Assembly: GCA_947465765.1 (NCBI GenBank)
Contig: CANIAP010000007.1
Coordinates: 1 to 64,000 of the forward strand
DNA length: 64,000 bases
From: a bacterium
GTDB taxonomy: Bacteria; Margulisbacteria; Marinamargulisbacteria; SXXA01
Reading direction: 5' to 3'
The notes under the pieces are model-generated. The model searched no databases. It saw only the letters and a program-made list of their open reading frames with translations, and was not told the DNA's origin. This document shows positions 26,674-37,006 of this stretch, piece by piece. The position numbers and the translations under genes are program-made. Each line of letters opens with the position of its first letter. Position 1 is the first letter of the stretch.

Positions 26674-28500
26674 CTACACTCTTATGCGGGGAAATAACCG
26701 ACTAAAAAACCCTGTGGAAAAGCGCGGCCTATTGTTGAACGAATGAACATTCTTATTTCCAGAATTTTCACCATTATTTTTAAGCGGGACGCCCGTCCTG
26801 ATCTTACGCAGTGGCGCTTCTGCCAACACGGGTTTCGGAGTCACCGCGGACGATTCCTGTTTTAAGAGAGGCGCAAGAAAATGGGTGCGACTATCTATTT
26901 CTTTTAGTTTCTCGCACAACCTCTGAATTCTCTCATTCAGATTTCGCCACCAGTCAGAAGACCCAGGAGACAAGTCTAAAGAGTTAACTGAGTTTGAACG
27001 ACTACTCCTATTACTTGCCCCAGAGTGAACCGATCTGCGGTCCTCATCCGCAAAGATCTGGTAACCGAATTCACCCAAATTCCCATCACTGTGACCCGAT
27101 GTTGAATCGCTATCGCTATCAGAAGAAACATCGACAAACTGTTTTGTAGTAACGGTAAAAACGGATTGCCTCGAATCCCCAATAAAATTGTCAACTTCAG
27201 CTAAGGCGCCTTTAGCGAAGTTAGCAAAATTACCGCCGACACCGTCATCAATGGTTAAGAATATTGAATTTATCCCAGCAACTTCAACAGGGTGCGTGCC
27301 CGCACTCAAAAATTCGTTAAATTCGCCGAAAATACAACGGGAAAAGGCATCGCCAAACACTTTATCTTCGATGTCGGTACGGACAGCTTCCCCCAACTTC
27401 GACCGAGCGACTACGTTACGAATCTCCACCCCCCCATCAGAACATTGGGAACTCGCGGCCTTAAGCATCGCCAAAAGAGAGGTCATCGTATGATGCGCCG
27501 TTAACTGCCCCGCATCATCCACAGAGAAAAATTGTTCCACACTTTTATTGATAACGTCGCAGACTAATTGAACGTCACTCTCATCGTCCAGGAAAGGAAT
27601 CCCTAGTACGGACAAAATCGTGGCTCCCGATTTATTAGCCGCATCCCATTCCAAAAAGGAGCTGCCAGTTTTAAACGATTGAGAAAAAAAGGTATCCGCC
27701 CAAAATGAGCGTTGGGATTCTGCACGAATCCGGGTATCCGTACCATCGCGGGGGGCCGCAACCGTATTCAAAAGGTGATTTGACAACGATTCAAATTCCG
27801 ATTCTGTACCCATTACTCGTGCGATTGGGCCATCGAGACCCTCCTGAAGCCTCTCGCGCTCCAAGAATATATTGGCTACCAACAAAGCAAGAGTTTTTTT
27901 ATACTCAATCAAACCGTCCGATGACGGGCATTGTCCGATAAGTAGATCCCACTCTTTCAGTAGCCCCCATTGAGAATGAGCGTTGGTCGCCGGCCTATCT
28001 AACGCATCCCACCTAATTGAGGCCTGCGGATCCGTAACAGTCAAAACACTGGCCACATTTGCTTCCAAGGCTCTATATTCCGTCGCTAAATAGTCATGGG
28101 TCGCAACACTTACTCGAAAAAATTGGGTTAGTTGCTGATTCTGCGCGGCATCTTCGACATTGATATCGACATTTGGAATCGCCACAGCTGAAAAAGTTCT
28201 GAGAATTTCAAACCGGGAAATTGGAAGTAACGGATGGTCGAATGCTCCATTATATAAAAACAAGTCGGGTTTACTTAGATCCTCCAGGAATTTATCGCCG
28301 CTTTTACTCTTAATGCGTGTATTTAGCGATTCCAAACGGGCGGAAAACGATTCTAGAGTGCGGTCTGACGATTCGTCCGGAAACAACGTGTGCGACAGAT
28401 AAAATTGAATTTTTTTATAGTCTCTCTCAGAGACGTAGTCGTTAAGAACATACCCGTACGGATTAATCGGGGAGACGCTTACAGATACACGCTTTTTCAT
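26674..28500 (-). CDS. Low-complexity-tailed protein D (unrecognised)
   Basis: A 608-residue protein of unknown function. Residues about 1-420 look like a mostly helical folded region (for example ALLVANIFLERERLQEGLDGP, FLEWDAANKSGATILSVLGIPFLDD). Then comes an acidic Ser/Asp run (SSDSDSDSTSGHSDG, about 460-475), a Ser/Arg/Asn stretch (SGASNRSSRSNSVNS), a short helix (WWRNLNERIQRLCEKLKEI) and a strongly basic tail rich in Lys, Arg and Asn. The N-terminus KKRVSVSVSP is reminiscent of FKRVSLSPVS in A. It has no signal peptide and no clear match to the A/B blocks; its link to the family is the shared upstream element and style. The start ATG has a weak ribosome site (AAAGAG). Confidence 0.7.
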   Translation of the reverse strand: MKKRVSVSVSPINPYGYVLNDYVSERDYKKIQFYLSHTLFPDESSDRTLESFSARLESLNTRIKSKSGDKFLEDLSKPDLFLYNGAFDHPLLPISRFEILRTFSAVAIPNVDINVEDAAQNQQLTQFFRVSVATHDYLATEYRALEANVASVLTVTDPQASIRWDALDRPATNAHSQWGLLKEWDLLIGQCPSSDGLIEYKKTLALLVANIFLERERLQEGLDGPIARVMGTESEFESLSNHLLNTVAAPRDGTDTRIRAESQRSFWADTFFSQSFKTGSSFLEWDAANKSGATILSVLGIPFLDDESDVQLVCDVINKSVEQFFSVDDAGQLTAHHTMTSLLAMLKAASSQCSDGGVEIRNVVARSKLGEAVRTDIEDKVFGDAFSRCIFGEFNEFLSAGTHPVEVAGINSIFLTIDDGVGGNFANFAKGALAEVDNFIGDSRQSVFTVTTKQFVDVSSDSDSDSTSGHSDGNLGEFGYQIFADEDRRSVHSGASNRSSRSNSVNSLDLSPGSSDWWRNLNERIQRLCEKLKEIDSRTHFLAPLLKQESSAVTPKPVLAEAPLRKIRTGVPLKNNGENSGNKNVHSFNNRPRFSTGFFSRLFPRIRV

Positions 28501-28872
28501 TAATTTTTACTCTTTCATTGTGGCAGCCACGACATCGATTGATCCCCCACCAACACCCTTATTAAAGAAAAAACCGCCGTGCCCCGACTCCCATCCCCAT
28601 GGGTGTCAAAAAGTGGAAAGATGATACTTGGGTTAGGTTTAAAACTCAATAAAAAGATGGATCGCCAAATGGCCAGCCGGTTCGACACAGGCTGATCCAC
28701 AACGGCAGGCACCCGGCGTTTCATCATTGCCCAGCAAAGTGAAACAAATATCAAATGAAATTAAAACTCAAAAAATAACGACAACAATATGAGTTAAGTG
28801 CGATACAATTGATCTTCACTTATCTTGGGACACCCCCAATGTATCTACTATTTTTTTTGAGTTGAGGAAATC
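28501..28872. other. Divergent intergenic region between D and typA
   Basis: 372 bases without a supported gene. The D-proximal part (28545-28612, minus strand) carries the shared upstream element: CCCATGGGGATGGGAG, GGCGGTTTTTTCTTT, AATAAGGGT. The typA-proximal part must hold the typA promoter, but I find no convincing -35/-10 pair; a TTGGG/CCCAA hairpin-like repeat lies at about 28827-28841. A 79-codon frame inside has no support. Confidence 0.5.
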
Positions 28873-30684
28873 ATGCAACAGTATAGTCACATTCGTAATA
28901 TCGCCATTATCGCTCACGTTGACCATGGCAAAACCACTTTAGTGGATCAATTGTTTCGGCAAAGCGGAATGTTCCGTGATAACCAAACCGTTTCCGAACG
29001 GCTGATGGATTCATCCGATTTAGAAAAAGAACGCGGAATTACCATTACATCTAAAAATGGGGCCTTTTATTATAAGGACTTCCGAATCAACATCATCGAC
29101 ACTCCCGGTCACGCGGACTTTGGGGGTCAGGTGGAACGGGTTCTTAAGATGGCCGACGGTGTGTTACTTCTGGTCGATGCCCAAGAAGGTCCGATGCCCC
29201 AAACCTATTTTGTTCTCAAAAAAGCCTTGGCCTTGGCCTTGCCAGTTATCGTTGTTATCAACAAAATTGATAAACCTGCGGCCCGAATCGATTGGGTCCA
29301 TGAACAGATTATCGAATTATTTATTCGCCTCGATGCCCCCGATGATGCACTGGAATTCCCTGTGATTTTCGCCTCCTCACGGGATGGTTACACGTCTGAA
29401 GATCCATCGGCCCGAAGCGGCAATATGGATCCTTTATACCAAAAAATTATCGAATTTATGCCCGCCCCCAAGGGAAGTGTAGACGCCCCATTCCAAATGT
29501 TGGTGAGCTCACTTAATTATTCGCCATTTTTGGGTCGATTGGGCGTTGGCAAAATTGCCAACGGCAAAGTGGTTATGAATCAAGCCGCCGTTATTGTGAA
29601 AGGCGACAATACGCCGCTTCCTTTCCGTATCACCAAACTCTATCGATTCGAAGGTAACGAAATGGTTGAAGCCACCGAGGCCAGCTTGGGCGATATCATC
29701 GCACTGGCCGGAATCGAAAGTATCACCGTTGGCGAAACCGTCGCGGATCCATCAAACCCAGTTGCACTGTCTGCGGTTGAAATTGACCCGCCAACAATAT
29801 CCGTTAACTTTGTACCCAATGACTCTCCCTTTGCCGGTACCGAAGGAAAATTTGTCACGTCACGACACATTAAAGACCGATTGGATCGGGAACTATTGTC
29901 CGACGTCGCACTTCATACCGAAGCGTTACCGGATTCACCTGGATTTAAAGTATCCGGCCGTGGGGAACTTCACTTGTCCATTTTGATCGAAAAAATGCGT
30001 CGGGAAGGCTATGAATTTTCGGTCACCCGACCCAAAGTTATTTTCAAAGAAGAAAATGGCAAAAAATTAGAGCCGTATGAAGAACTCACCATCGACGTTG
30101 ATGAAACGTATATGGGCAAAGTCATCGAAAATTTAGGCGGCCGAAAAGGGATGATGCTCGATATGGCACCTGAAGCAGGTATGGTCCGACTCAAGTATCG
30201 AATCCCAACGCGGGGATTGCTGGGCTTTAAATCTGAATTTATGACCGACACCAAGGGCATGGGCACGATGAACTACGTGTTCCTGGAATTTGGTCCGTTC
30301 AGTGGCGATATTCGTAACCGTAAAAACGGAGTATTAATCGCCAAAGAAAGCTGCACCACCAACGGTTACGCCTTAAGTAACCTTCAAGAACGTGCCGTTA
30401 TGTTTTTGCCCCCTGGAGAAAAAGTGTATGAAGGCCAATTGGTCGGAGAAAATTCCCGGGAAGACGATATGATCGTGAACCCGTCCAAGGGCAAAAAACT
30501 GACGAACGTCCGTGCCTCTGGGACCGATGATGCAATCATGTTAACGCCCCCCCGGATCATGAGCTTGGAGCAATGTATTTCATATATCAACGATGATGAA
30601 TTGGTTGAAATAACGCCCAAAAGTATCCGACTTCGAAAAGTGTATCTTACCGAAAATGACCGGAAGCGATATTCCAAAGGATAA
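28873..30684 (+). CDS. typA: Ribosome-associated GTPase TypA/BipA
   Basis: A 603-residue translational GTPase needed for ribosome assembly under stress. G domain motifs: AHVDHGKTTL (G1), RGITI (G2), DTPGHADF (G3), NKID (G4). It continues with EF-G-like domains II, III and V and the BipA-specific C-terminal domain (MNYVFLEFGPFSGDIRNRKNG and KGKKLTNVRASGTDDA). GAGGAAATC directly precedes the ATG. Complete and standard. First of five tightly packed plus-strand genes. Confidence 0.97.
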   Translation: MQQYSHIRNIAIIAHVDHGKTTLVDQLFRQSGMFRDNQTVSERLMDSSDLEKERGITITSKNGAFYYKDFRINIIDTPGHADFGGQVERVLKMADGVLLLVDAQEGPMPQTYFVLKKALALALPVIVVINKIDKPAARIDWVHEQIIELFIRLDAPDDALEFPVIFASSRDGYTSEDPSARSGNMDPLYQKIIEFMPAPKGSVDAPFQMLVSSLNYSPFLGRLGVGKIANGKVVMNQAAVIVKGDNTPLPFRITKLYRFEGNEMVEATEASLGDIIALAGIESITVGETVADPSNPVALSAVEIDPPTISVNFVPNDSPFAGTEGKFVTSRHIKDRLDRELLSDVALHTEALPDSPGFKVSGRGELHLSILIEKMRREGYEFSVTRPKVIFKEENGKKLEPYEELTIDVDETYMGKVIENLGGRKGMMLDMAPEAGMVRLKYRIPTRGLLGFKSEFMTDTKGMGTMNYVFLEFGPFSGDIRNRKNGVLIAKESCTTNGYALSNLQERAVMFLPPGEKVYEGQLVGENSREDDMIVNPSKGKKLTNVRASGTDDAIMLTPPRIMSLEQCISYINDDELVEITPKSIRLRKVYLTENDRKRYSKG

Positions 30685-30687
30685 ACC

Positions 30688-31938
30688 ATGGCACTCCCTA
30701 AAATTGTAATTATCGGTGGGGGTTTCGCTGGGCTCAACGTCGCCAAAGGGTTGAGCTCGGCCAATGCAGACATTTTGATGATTGATCGCACCAATCATCA
30801 TCTGTTCCAGCCATTGCTGTATCAGGTGGCAACGGCGACCCTGTCGCCACGGGATGTTGCCGCACCATTACGATCGATTTTGAGACACCAAAAAAATCTC
30901 AAGATCGAGATGGCCGAAGTGGCGAGTATCGACAAAGTCTTACGGATAATCCATCTCTCTGACGGAACGACGCGAGATTATGACCACTTGGTGATTGCCA
31001 TCGGCTCCCGACATTCCTACTTTGGGCATCCGGAGTGGGAAGCCATTGCGCCGGGACTCAAAACCATTCAAGACGCCGTTCGAATTCGTGAGAAGATTTT
31101 ATCGTCTTTAGAAATTGCGGAACGAATCGAGAATAAAGAAGATCAACGACAATATCTCACCTATGTCATCGTGGGTGGGGGACCCACCGGGGTCGAAATG
31201 GCCGGAGCCATCGCCGAAATTGCTAAAAAATCGATTAAGGATGAGTTTCGAACTTTCGATATTTCCGAGACCCGAATCATCCTGGTGGAAGGCGCCCCTC
31301 GGGTATTAATGCCCTACCCCGACGGTTTGTCTGCGATTGCCAAAAACAATCTGGAAGACATGGGTGTTGAAGTTCGACTCAATTCCACCGTTACGGATAT
31401 TCAATCTGACGGCATCCGGATTGGCGATGAATGGATTGCCACCCAGACGATTATTTGGGCCGCCGGAAATATGGCGTCGCCCATGCTAAAAACCCTCGAC
31501 GTCCCAGTGGACCGTATTGGCCGGATTGAAGTGGCCCCTGATTTAACGATCCCCGGACACCCTGAAATTATGGTGATTGGCGACTGTTCGATGTCGATCG
31601 ATTTAAAAACCAACGCACCGCTTCCGGGAATTGGGCCAGTGGCCATGCAGCAAGGGCATTATGCCGCCCGTGCACTGACCCTCCGTTTGAAGAATAAACC
31701 AGTCCCGCCATTTCAGTATTTCGACAAAGGGACCATGGCAACCATCGGTCATGGCCGGGCAGTTGCATCCGTATTTGGCCTCCAATTTTCGGGGCTGATC
31801 GCCTGGATTTTGTGGTCCATTATTCACGTTGCGTATTTGGTCGGATTTAGAAACAAAGTTGTGGTCATGTTGGAATGGGCATGGAGCATGTTAAGCACCA
31901 AACGCTCGGTCCGATTGATTGCGCATTCAAAAAATTAA
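30688..31938 (+). CDS. ndh: Type II NADH dehydrogenase
   Basis: A 416-residue FAD enzyme that passes electrons from NADH to quinone without pumping protons. The FAD fold GGGFAGLN is at about 11-18, the NADH fold VGGGPTGVEMAGA at about 165-177, and the second FAD motif IGDCSM near 300. The C-terminal hydrophobic helices (GLQFSGLIAWILWSIIHVAYLVGF) attach it to the membrane surface, as in known NDH-2. It starts three bases after typA. Confidence 0.93.
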   Translation: MALPKIVIIGGGFAGLNVAKGLSSANADILMIDRTNHHLFQPLLYQVATATLSPRDVAAPLRSILRHQKNLKIEMAEVASIDKVLRIIHLSDGTTRDYDHLVIAIGSRHSYFGHPEWEAIAPGLKTIQDAVRIREKILSSLEIAERIENKEDQRQYLTYVIVGGGPTGVEMAGAIAEIAKKSIKDEFRTFDISETRIILVEGAPRVLMPYPDGLSAIAKNNLEDMGVEVRLNSTVTDIQSDGIRIGDEWIATQTIIWAAGNMASPMLKTLDVPVDRIGRIEVAPDLTIPGHPEIMVIGDCSMSIDLKTNAPLPGIGPVAMQQGHYAARALTLRLKNKPVPPFQYFDKGTMATIGHGRAVASVFGLQFSGLIAWILWSIIHVAYLVGFRNKVVVMLEWAWSMLSTKRSVRLIAHSKN

Positions 31939-31939
31939 A

Positions 31940-32731
31940 ATGACGCTAAAACTGGGGTTTATCGGTTTTGGAAAAATGGCCGAGGCCCTCTGGAACGGGG
32001 CCAAATCTCAAGTATCTACCGACGGGCATTGTGCCTTCGAGATCAATGATTCGCGACGTAATGCAGCCTCCGCCCTTGGATTAGAAGTCACCTCAATCGG
32101 GCAGCTTTCAAAACAATCCACGGCCGTTATTCTGTGCATTAAGCCCCAAAATTTGTCTGACTTTCCGGCGATTGATTGGGGAAATAGTCGGCCCATCATT
32201 GTCAGCATTCTTGCAGGAACCTCCATTGCAACACTCGCAAAAAAATTCCCTGGATTACCCATCGCACGGGCTATGCCCAATACACCCTGTATGGTCGGCG
32301 AAGGAATGAGCGCAATTACATTTTCAGACGATGTATCCGAAACTCAGGCTCAAGATATTCAAACGTTATTCCGATCAACGGGCGATGTGGTTGTGGTTCC
32401 CGAATCTTGGATGGACATGATTACCGGAATAAGTGGCAGCGGCCCTGCGTTTTTATACCGATTATTTGGATCCGCAATCGCAGCCGCTGCAACGCAAGGC
32501 ATCCCCGAATCGGTGGCCATTCAGTTATTTGCCCAAACCTTAATTGGGGCGGGACGAATGGTCCAAGAATCGGGCAAGTCCCCAGCGCAACTGGCCGCAG
32601 ATGTCACCTCTCCGGGGGGAACCACGGTCGCCGGTTTAAATGAATTTGACCGCCAGGCGATTGACCAGCACTTTACTGACGTGATATTAAAAACCGCACA
32701 TCGATCAAAGGAACTATCGGAAAACAAATGA
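31940..32731 (+). CDS. proC: Pyrroline-5-carboxylate reductase
   Basis: A 263-residue enzyme for the last step of proline synthesis. N-terminal nucleotide fold GFIGFGKMAEAL, then AMPNTPCMVGEGM, and the C-terminal dimerisation signature (DMITGISGSGPAFLY and VTSPGGTTVAGL). I chose the ATG at 31940, one base after the ndh stop; a TTG seven codons earlier overlaps ndh. It overlaps yggT by four bases. Confidence 0.95.
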   Translation: MTLKLGFIGFGKMAEALWNGAKSQVSTDGHCAFEINDSRRNAASALGLEVTSIGQLSKQSTAVILCIKPQNLSDFPAIDWGNSRPIIVSILAGTSIATLAKKFPGLPIARAMPNTPCMVGEGMSAITFSDDVSETQAQDIQTLFRSTGDVVVVPESWMDMITGISGSGPAFLYRLFGSAIAAAATQGIPESVAIQLFAQTLIGAGRMVQESGKSPAQLAADVTSPGGTTVAGLNEFDRQAIDQHFTDVILKTAHRSKELSENK

Positions 32732-32994
32732 TTCAAGACTATTCTATTTTGGCACGCATTATCGATTTACTGTTTAACATTGTGTATTTCGCATTGGTGG
32801 CACGTGTCATTCTGTCCTGGGTTCCTCATGATCCATTTCACCCCGTCATTAACTTAATCAGCCAAATTACAGATCCAGTGTTACGGCCCTTTCAACGCAT
32901 TATTCCTCCACTCGGCGGATTTGATCTGTCGACAATATTTGCCTTTTTCGCATTGGAAATCGGACGATCACTTGTACTCCGCATATTCTTTTAG
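32728..32994 (+). CDS. yggT: YggT family membrane protein
   Basis: An 88-residue protein with two membrane helices (about 8-30 and 64-84) around the family segment WVPHDPFHPVINLISQITDPVLRPFQRIIPPLGG (quoted in part: ITDPVLRPFQRIIPP). YggT proteins are conserved, often next to proC; they are linked to osmotic tolerance in enterics and to membrane organisation in chloroplasts and Cyanobacteria. ATGA overlap with proC; the stop overlaps the GTG of rarA. Confidence 0.92.
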   Translation: MIQDYSILARIIDLLFNIVYFALVARVILSWVPHDPFHPVINLISQITDPVLRPFQRIIPPLGGFDLSTIFAFFALEIGRSLVLRIFF

Positions 32995-34298
32995 TGCGTC
33001 CGCCGATGAGTGTCTCAGAGGAATCAGGGCCATTATTCGCTAGCCCCACCCCACCCCTATCGACGAAACCCCTCGCCCATCGGCTGGCCCCTCGGTCGTT
33101 TGACGATTACGTTGGCCAAGAAGGGATCTTGTCCCCGGGAAAACCATTGCGGCAAATGATCGACTCGGACCAACTCCGATCGACGTTACTATGGGGCCCG
33201 CCGGGGTGTGGAAAAACGTCCCTCGCCCGATTGATTGCCCGATCCACCCGAAGCAAATTTGTACCTACAAATGCAGTAAATACCGGTGTCGCTGAAATTA
33301 AAGTCGTGATCAAAGAGGCTGAACGGTTGCCCGGTAGAACCTTGCTATTTGTCGATGAAATTCATCGGTTTAACAAGGCGCAGCAAGATATTCTGTTACC
33401 TAGTGTTGAGCGAGGCGTTATTACGCTAATTGGAGCCACCACCGAAAACCCGTTTTTCTCGGTCATTCCCGGCCTGTTGTCTCGGTGTTTAGTTGTAGAA
33501 CTGAAGCCACTGTCACACGCCGATCTTTGCCAAATTTTAACCAAAGCGACCACTCCTGGGGAATGGACTACGGAGGCGTCCACTACCGCAGTCTCAATCG
33601 CCCAAGGTGATGCACGCCGACTGTTGAACATCATTGAAACAGCCGCCCTATATTCGGAACGCCCCATTACCCCTGCGATCATCCAAGAAATCACCCAGCA
33701 TAGCGGGGTCAGCCATGGGGACGACTCCCATTACGACTTGGCGTCGGCAATGATCAAAAGCCTACGGGCTTCCGATCCCGACGCGGCGTTGTATTGGGTG
33801 GCCCGACTCCTGAAGGGAGGTGAAGATCCGAGATTTATCGCACGACGACTGATGATTTTTGCATCCGAAGACATCGGAAATGCGGATCCCACTGCCCTGC
33901 CGATGGCCCATGCGGCATTCGCCGCCACTGAAACCATTGGGATGCCGGAGGTACGGATTATCTTGGGACAGGTGGTGACCTATTTTGCAGCTGCACCTAA
34001 GAGTAACGCGAGTTATTTGGCGATTAATGCCGCCATGGCGTGGATTGATGAGGGGCATATCGAACCGGTACCATCGTATTTGCGGAGTAGTAATTATCAG
34101 GGGGCGGAGCGATTGGGGTTGGGTAAGGGATACCAGTATCCTCATGATTTTGAGGACGGGGTTGTGGCTCAGGAGTTGTGGTCGGAAGGGGCCACATTTT
34201 ATGCGCCGAAAGATAGGGGGAGGGAAACCGAACTTAAACACCGGCTTGATCAGTTACACCGTAAGAAGCAGGGGCTCCGGGGGCAAGTTAAATACTGA
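32994..34298 (+). CDS. rarA: Replication-associated recombination ATPase RarA (MgsA)
   Basis: A 434-residue AAA+ clamp-loader-like ATPase that acts at stalled replication forks. Motifs: [13 protein letters not shown], Walker [17 protein letters not shown], Walker [16 protein letters not shown], sensor 1 GATTENPFF, and the MgsA tetramerisation region ([31 protein letters not shown]). The start could be the GTG at 32994 (coupled to yggT, TAGTG) or the ATG at 33006; neither has a good ribosome site. Its end overlaps cysA by 11 bases. Confidence 0.94.
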   Translation: MRPPMSVSEESGPLFASPTPPLSTKPLAHRLAPRSFDDYVGQEGILSPGKPLRQMIDSDQLRSTLLWGPPGCGKTSLARLIARSTRSKFVPTNAVNTGVAEIKVVIKEAERLPGRTLLFVDEIHRFNKAQQDILLPSVERGVITLIGATTENPFFSVIPGLLSRCLVVELKPLSHADLCQILTKATTPGEWTTEASTTAVSIAQGDARRLLNIIETAALYSERPITPAIIQEITQHSGVSHGDDSHYDLASAMIKSLRASDPDAALYWVARLLKGGEDPRFIARRLMIFASEDIGNADPTALPMAHAAFAATETIGMPEVRIILGQVVTYFAAAPKSNASYLAINAAMAWIDEGHIEPVPSYLRSSNYQGAERLGLGKGYQYPHDFEDGVVAQELWSEGATFYAPKDRGRETELKHRLDQLHRKKQGLRGQVKY

Positions 34299-35343
34299 AA
34301 TCCTCGTAATACACCTTGTCTTCTTCCACGCTGACGAAGACATCCCGCCCCGGGGTAAGCTGGCTCAAATCCATTAATTTTGGATCTACTGCGACTTCAA
34401 AAACCTCGCCCCATTCACTGGTCAACTCAACTCTGGCGTTCAACCCATGATTTCTTAGTCTTTTAATCACCGCACCAAACGGACGCGACCCCAATTCGTC
34501 GGGCGACAAATGAATCTTCATCGATGTGGGGCGAATATACGCACGAACCGCGTCACTTTGTCCCGTTGATTCCACTGTACCAAACCGGGCTTCGTGCTCT
34601 TCGACCCGGCCGTGGAACAAATTCACATTGCCAATGAATCGATAGACAAAGGCATTCGCCGGCTGATGGTAGACCTCTTCAGGGGTCCCTTCTTGCTCGA
34701 TTTTTCCATCTCGCATCACGACAATTCGATCCGCGACTTCCATCGCTTCGTCGACATCATGGGTCACGAAAATACTCGTTATTCCTAAGGAATCGTGAAG
34801 ATTACGGAGCCATTGCCGTAGCTCTTTTCGAATATTGGAATCCAATGCGCCAAACGGTTCGTCCAACAACAACACTTTGGGTTCCACAGCCAAGGCGCGG
34901 GCCAATGCCACCCGCTGACGTTGACCACCAGATAGCTGCGAGGGAAACCGATCCGCCAACCAATCCAACTGAACCAACCGCAATAATGTCATTACTTTTT
35001 CTTTGATCTCCGGGTTAGTTAGGCGGGTTTCTTTTGGCTTTACCCGAAGTCCAAATGCGACATTTTCAAACACACTCATGTGCCTAAATAGCGCGTAGTG
35101 TTGGAACACAAATCCGACGCCCCGCTCCCGCGTGCTTTGTTCCTGAATATTTTGGCCATTAAAATAAATGACTCCACAATCCGCCCCATCCAGGCCCGCA
35201 ATCAGACGCAATAACGTCGTTTTTCCAGATCCGGATGGTCCCAGTAATGCGACAAATTGACCGGTAGGCACCGTCAATGAAATATCTTTTAACGCGGCAA
35301 ACGTCCCAAATTGTTTCGATATATTCTTAATTTCAATACTCAC
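34288..35343 (-). CDS. cysA: Sulfate/thiosulfate ABC transporter ATPase
   Basis: A 351-residue import ATPase. Walker [10 protein letters not shown] (about 33-41), Q-loop VFQHYALF, signature [15 protein letters not shown], Walker [13 protein letters not shown], switch VTHDVDEA, and a C-terminal regulatory TOBE-like part containing RPTSMKIHL. The [17 protein letters not shown] stretch is typical of CysA. The true start is the GTG at 35343: it overlaps the cysW stop (GTGA), has AGGTGG just upstream, and leads directly into the first strand. The longest frame, from 35592, is mostly antisense to cysW. Confidence 0.95.
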   Translation of the reverse strand: MSIEIKNISKQFGTFAALKDISLTVPTGQFVALLGPSGSGKTTLLRLIAGLDGADCGVIYFNGQNIQEQSTRERGVGFVFQHYALFRHMSVFENVAFGLRVKPKETRLTNPEIKEKVMTLLRLVQLDWLADRFPSQLSGGQRQRVALARALAVEPKVLLLDEPFGALDSNIRKELRQWLRNLHDSLGITSIFVTHDVDEAMEVADRIVVMRDGKIEQEGTPEEVYHQPANAFVYRFIGNVNLFHGRVEEHEARFGTVESTGQSDAVRAYIRPTSMKIHLSPDELGSRPFGAVIKRLRNHGLNARVELTSEWGEVFEVAVDPKLMDLSQLTPGRDVFVSVEEDKVYYEDFSI

Positions 35344-36143
35344 TGTCCACCTACCTTCGATTCGATTCGATATTCTAAGTATCGTTTTAATAACAATGTA
35401 ATAAGGGCAAACACCAGTAACACTGTCGCCACGGCAAACGCCGCTGAAAATTGATATTCGTTGTATAAAATTTCGATATGCAACGGAAGTGTATTCGTCA
35501 TTCCGCGAATATGTCCCGATACCACAGATACCGCCCCAAACTCCCCTACCGCACGCCCCGCCGCCAATACCACACCGTACAAAATGCCCCACTTAATCTT
35601 GGGTACGGTGACTCGCCAAAAAATTTGCCACCCGTTTGCCCCCAACATGTACGCCGCTTCTTCTTCTTGATTTCCCTGCGATTGCATTAATGGAATCAAT
35701 TCTCTGGCCACAAAGGGGAACGTGACAAAACAGGTCGCGAGGATAATTCCGGGGGTGGCAAATATGATCTTGATCCCATGGTCAATGAGCCACCGGCCCA
35801 CAACCGATCGCCCGCCAAACATCAGGACAAAAATAAGACCGGAAATAACCGGCGACACCGTGAACGGCAAATCGATCAGAGTAATCAGAAGATTTTTTCC
35901 TTTAAAGGAGTAGTTGGTAATCATCCACGCGGCAGATAGTCCAAATATCGTATTTGACACGACCGCGACTCCCGCTACGATCAACGTAAGCTTCAAAGCG
36001 TCCAGTGCTTCAGGCTCGGTAATAGCGGCCCAATACGCATGCATCCCCTGTTGAAAGGCGGAGGCAATCACAACCAAAATCGGTAGAACCAAAAATATAC
36101 TTAAAAATAGGATCGTAATCGCGATTAAGAGTCTGCGAATCAT
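35340..36143 (-). CDS. cysW: Sulfate ABC transporter permease CysW
   Basis: A 267-residue permease with six membrane helices and the ABC contact loop [43 protein letters not shown] and [17 protein letters not shown] are CysW hallmarks. Start at 36143 overlaps the cysT stop (ATGA). It pairs with CysT to form the channel for sulfate or thiosulfate. Confidence 0.94.
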   Translation of the reverse strand: MIRRLLIAITILFLSIFLVLPILVVIASAFQQGMHAYWAAITEPEALDALKLTLIVAGVAVVSNTIFGLSAAWMITNYSFKGKNLLITLIDLPFTVSPVISGLIFVLMFGGRSVVGRWLIDHGIKIIFATPGIILATCFVTFPFVARELIPLMQSQGNQEEEAAYMLGANGWQIFWRVTVPKIKWGILYGVVLAAGRAVGEFGAVSVVSGHIRGMTNTLPLHIEILYNEYQFSAAFAVATVLLVFALITLLLKRYLEYRIESKVGGQ

Positions 36144-37006
36144 GGCTCCATCCCCAATCGACGGCGATGGAGCCATTGAATCCCATTCACAACGATCAGC
36201 AACACAAAGCTCAAAAGTAACATCGAAGAGGCAATCACCGTGGCGCCCAAATAATCGTATTGCTCTAATTTAGTAATAATTAATAGCGGCACAATCTCGG
36301 TCTTAAGGGGCATATTTCCCGAAATAAATACCACCGACCCGTACTCCCCAAGACACCGGGCAAATGCGAGCGTGGTTCCGGTCAATACCGCCGGTATCAA
36401 TAACGGGAAAATAACTCGCGTGAACGTTTGAAATGGGGTAGCACCCAACGTCCGTGCCGCCTCTTCCAATTCTTTGTCGAAATCATCCAAGACGGGCTCA
36501 ACCGTTCGGATGACAAACGGCATTCCGACAAACACCAATGCAATCGTAATTCCCCACCATGAATAATTGAGGGAAACGCCTAAAGGAATCAGAAATCGCC
36601 CGAGCCATCCCGATTGAGCAAATAGTGCCGTTAATGCAATCCCCGCCACCGCTGTAGGGAGTGCAAACGGGAGATCAATCAACGCATCCATGATCCGTTT
36701 CCCGGGGTAGGAATATCGGGAGTGCACCCAAGCGACCAAGGTTCCAAACACCCCATTAATTAACGCAGCAACGATCGAAGTGGATACCGTGACTCGAAAC
36801 GCGGAAACGACCCGGGGATTCGTGAGAATCGCCACCAGCTCATGTCGGGTGACCGTCGCGGAGGTCAATACCATCACCGCGAGAGGGATCAACACCAGTA
36901 CCGATAAGTACGTCAGGGTAATCCCGCTAGACAGGCCGAAGCCCGGCAACCGGAATCGAGAATTATTTCGCTTTGTTTTCAAAAACTTGATCAAAAATCC
37001 CACCAT
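36140..37006 (-). CDS. cysT: Sulfate ABC transporter permease CysT (CysU)
   Basis: A permease of up to 288 residues with six membrane helices, [23 protein letters not shown] and the contact loop [30 protein letters not shown] near the N-terminus aligns with the start region of E. coli CysU. Start is uncertain: the ATG at 37006 overlaps the sbp gene by 44 bases; TTG codons at 36994 or 36949 would shorten or remove the overlap. No strong ribosome site settles it. Confidence 0.92.
   Translation of the reverse strand: MVGFLIKFLKTKRNNSRFRLPGFGLSSGITLTYLSVLVLIPLAVMVLTSATVTRHELVAILTNPRVVSAFRVTVSTSIVAALINGVFGTLVAWVHSRYSYPGKRIMDALIDLPFALPTAVAGIALTALFAQSGWLGRFLIPLGVSLNYSWWGITIALVFVGMPFVIRTVEPVLDDFDKELEEAARTLGATPFQTFTRVIFPLLIPAVLTGTTLAFARCLGEYGSVVFISGNMPLKTEIVPLLIITKLEQYDYLGATVIASSMLLLSFVLLIVVNGIQWLHRRRLGMEP

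Noticed and set aside
28515-28754. A 79-codon minus-strand frame upstream of D
   Set aside because: It covers the D leader and its shared element, and has no ribosome site or protein-like composition.
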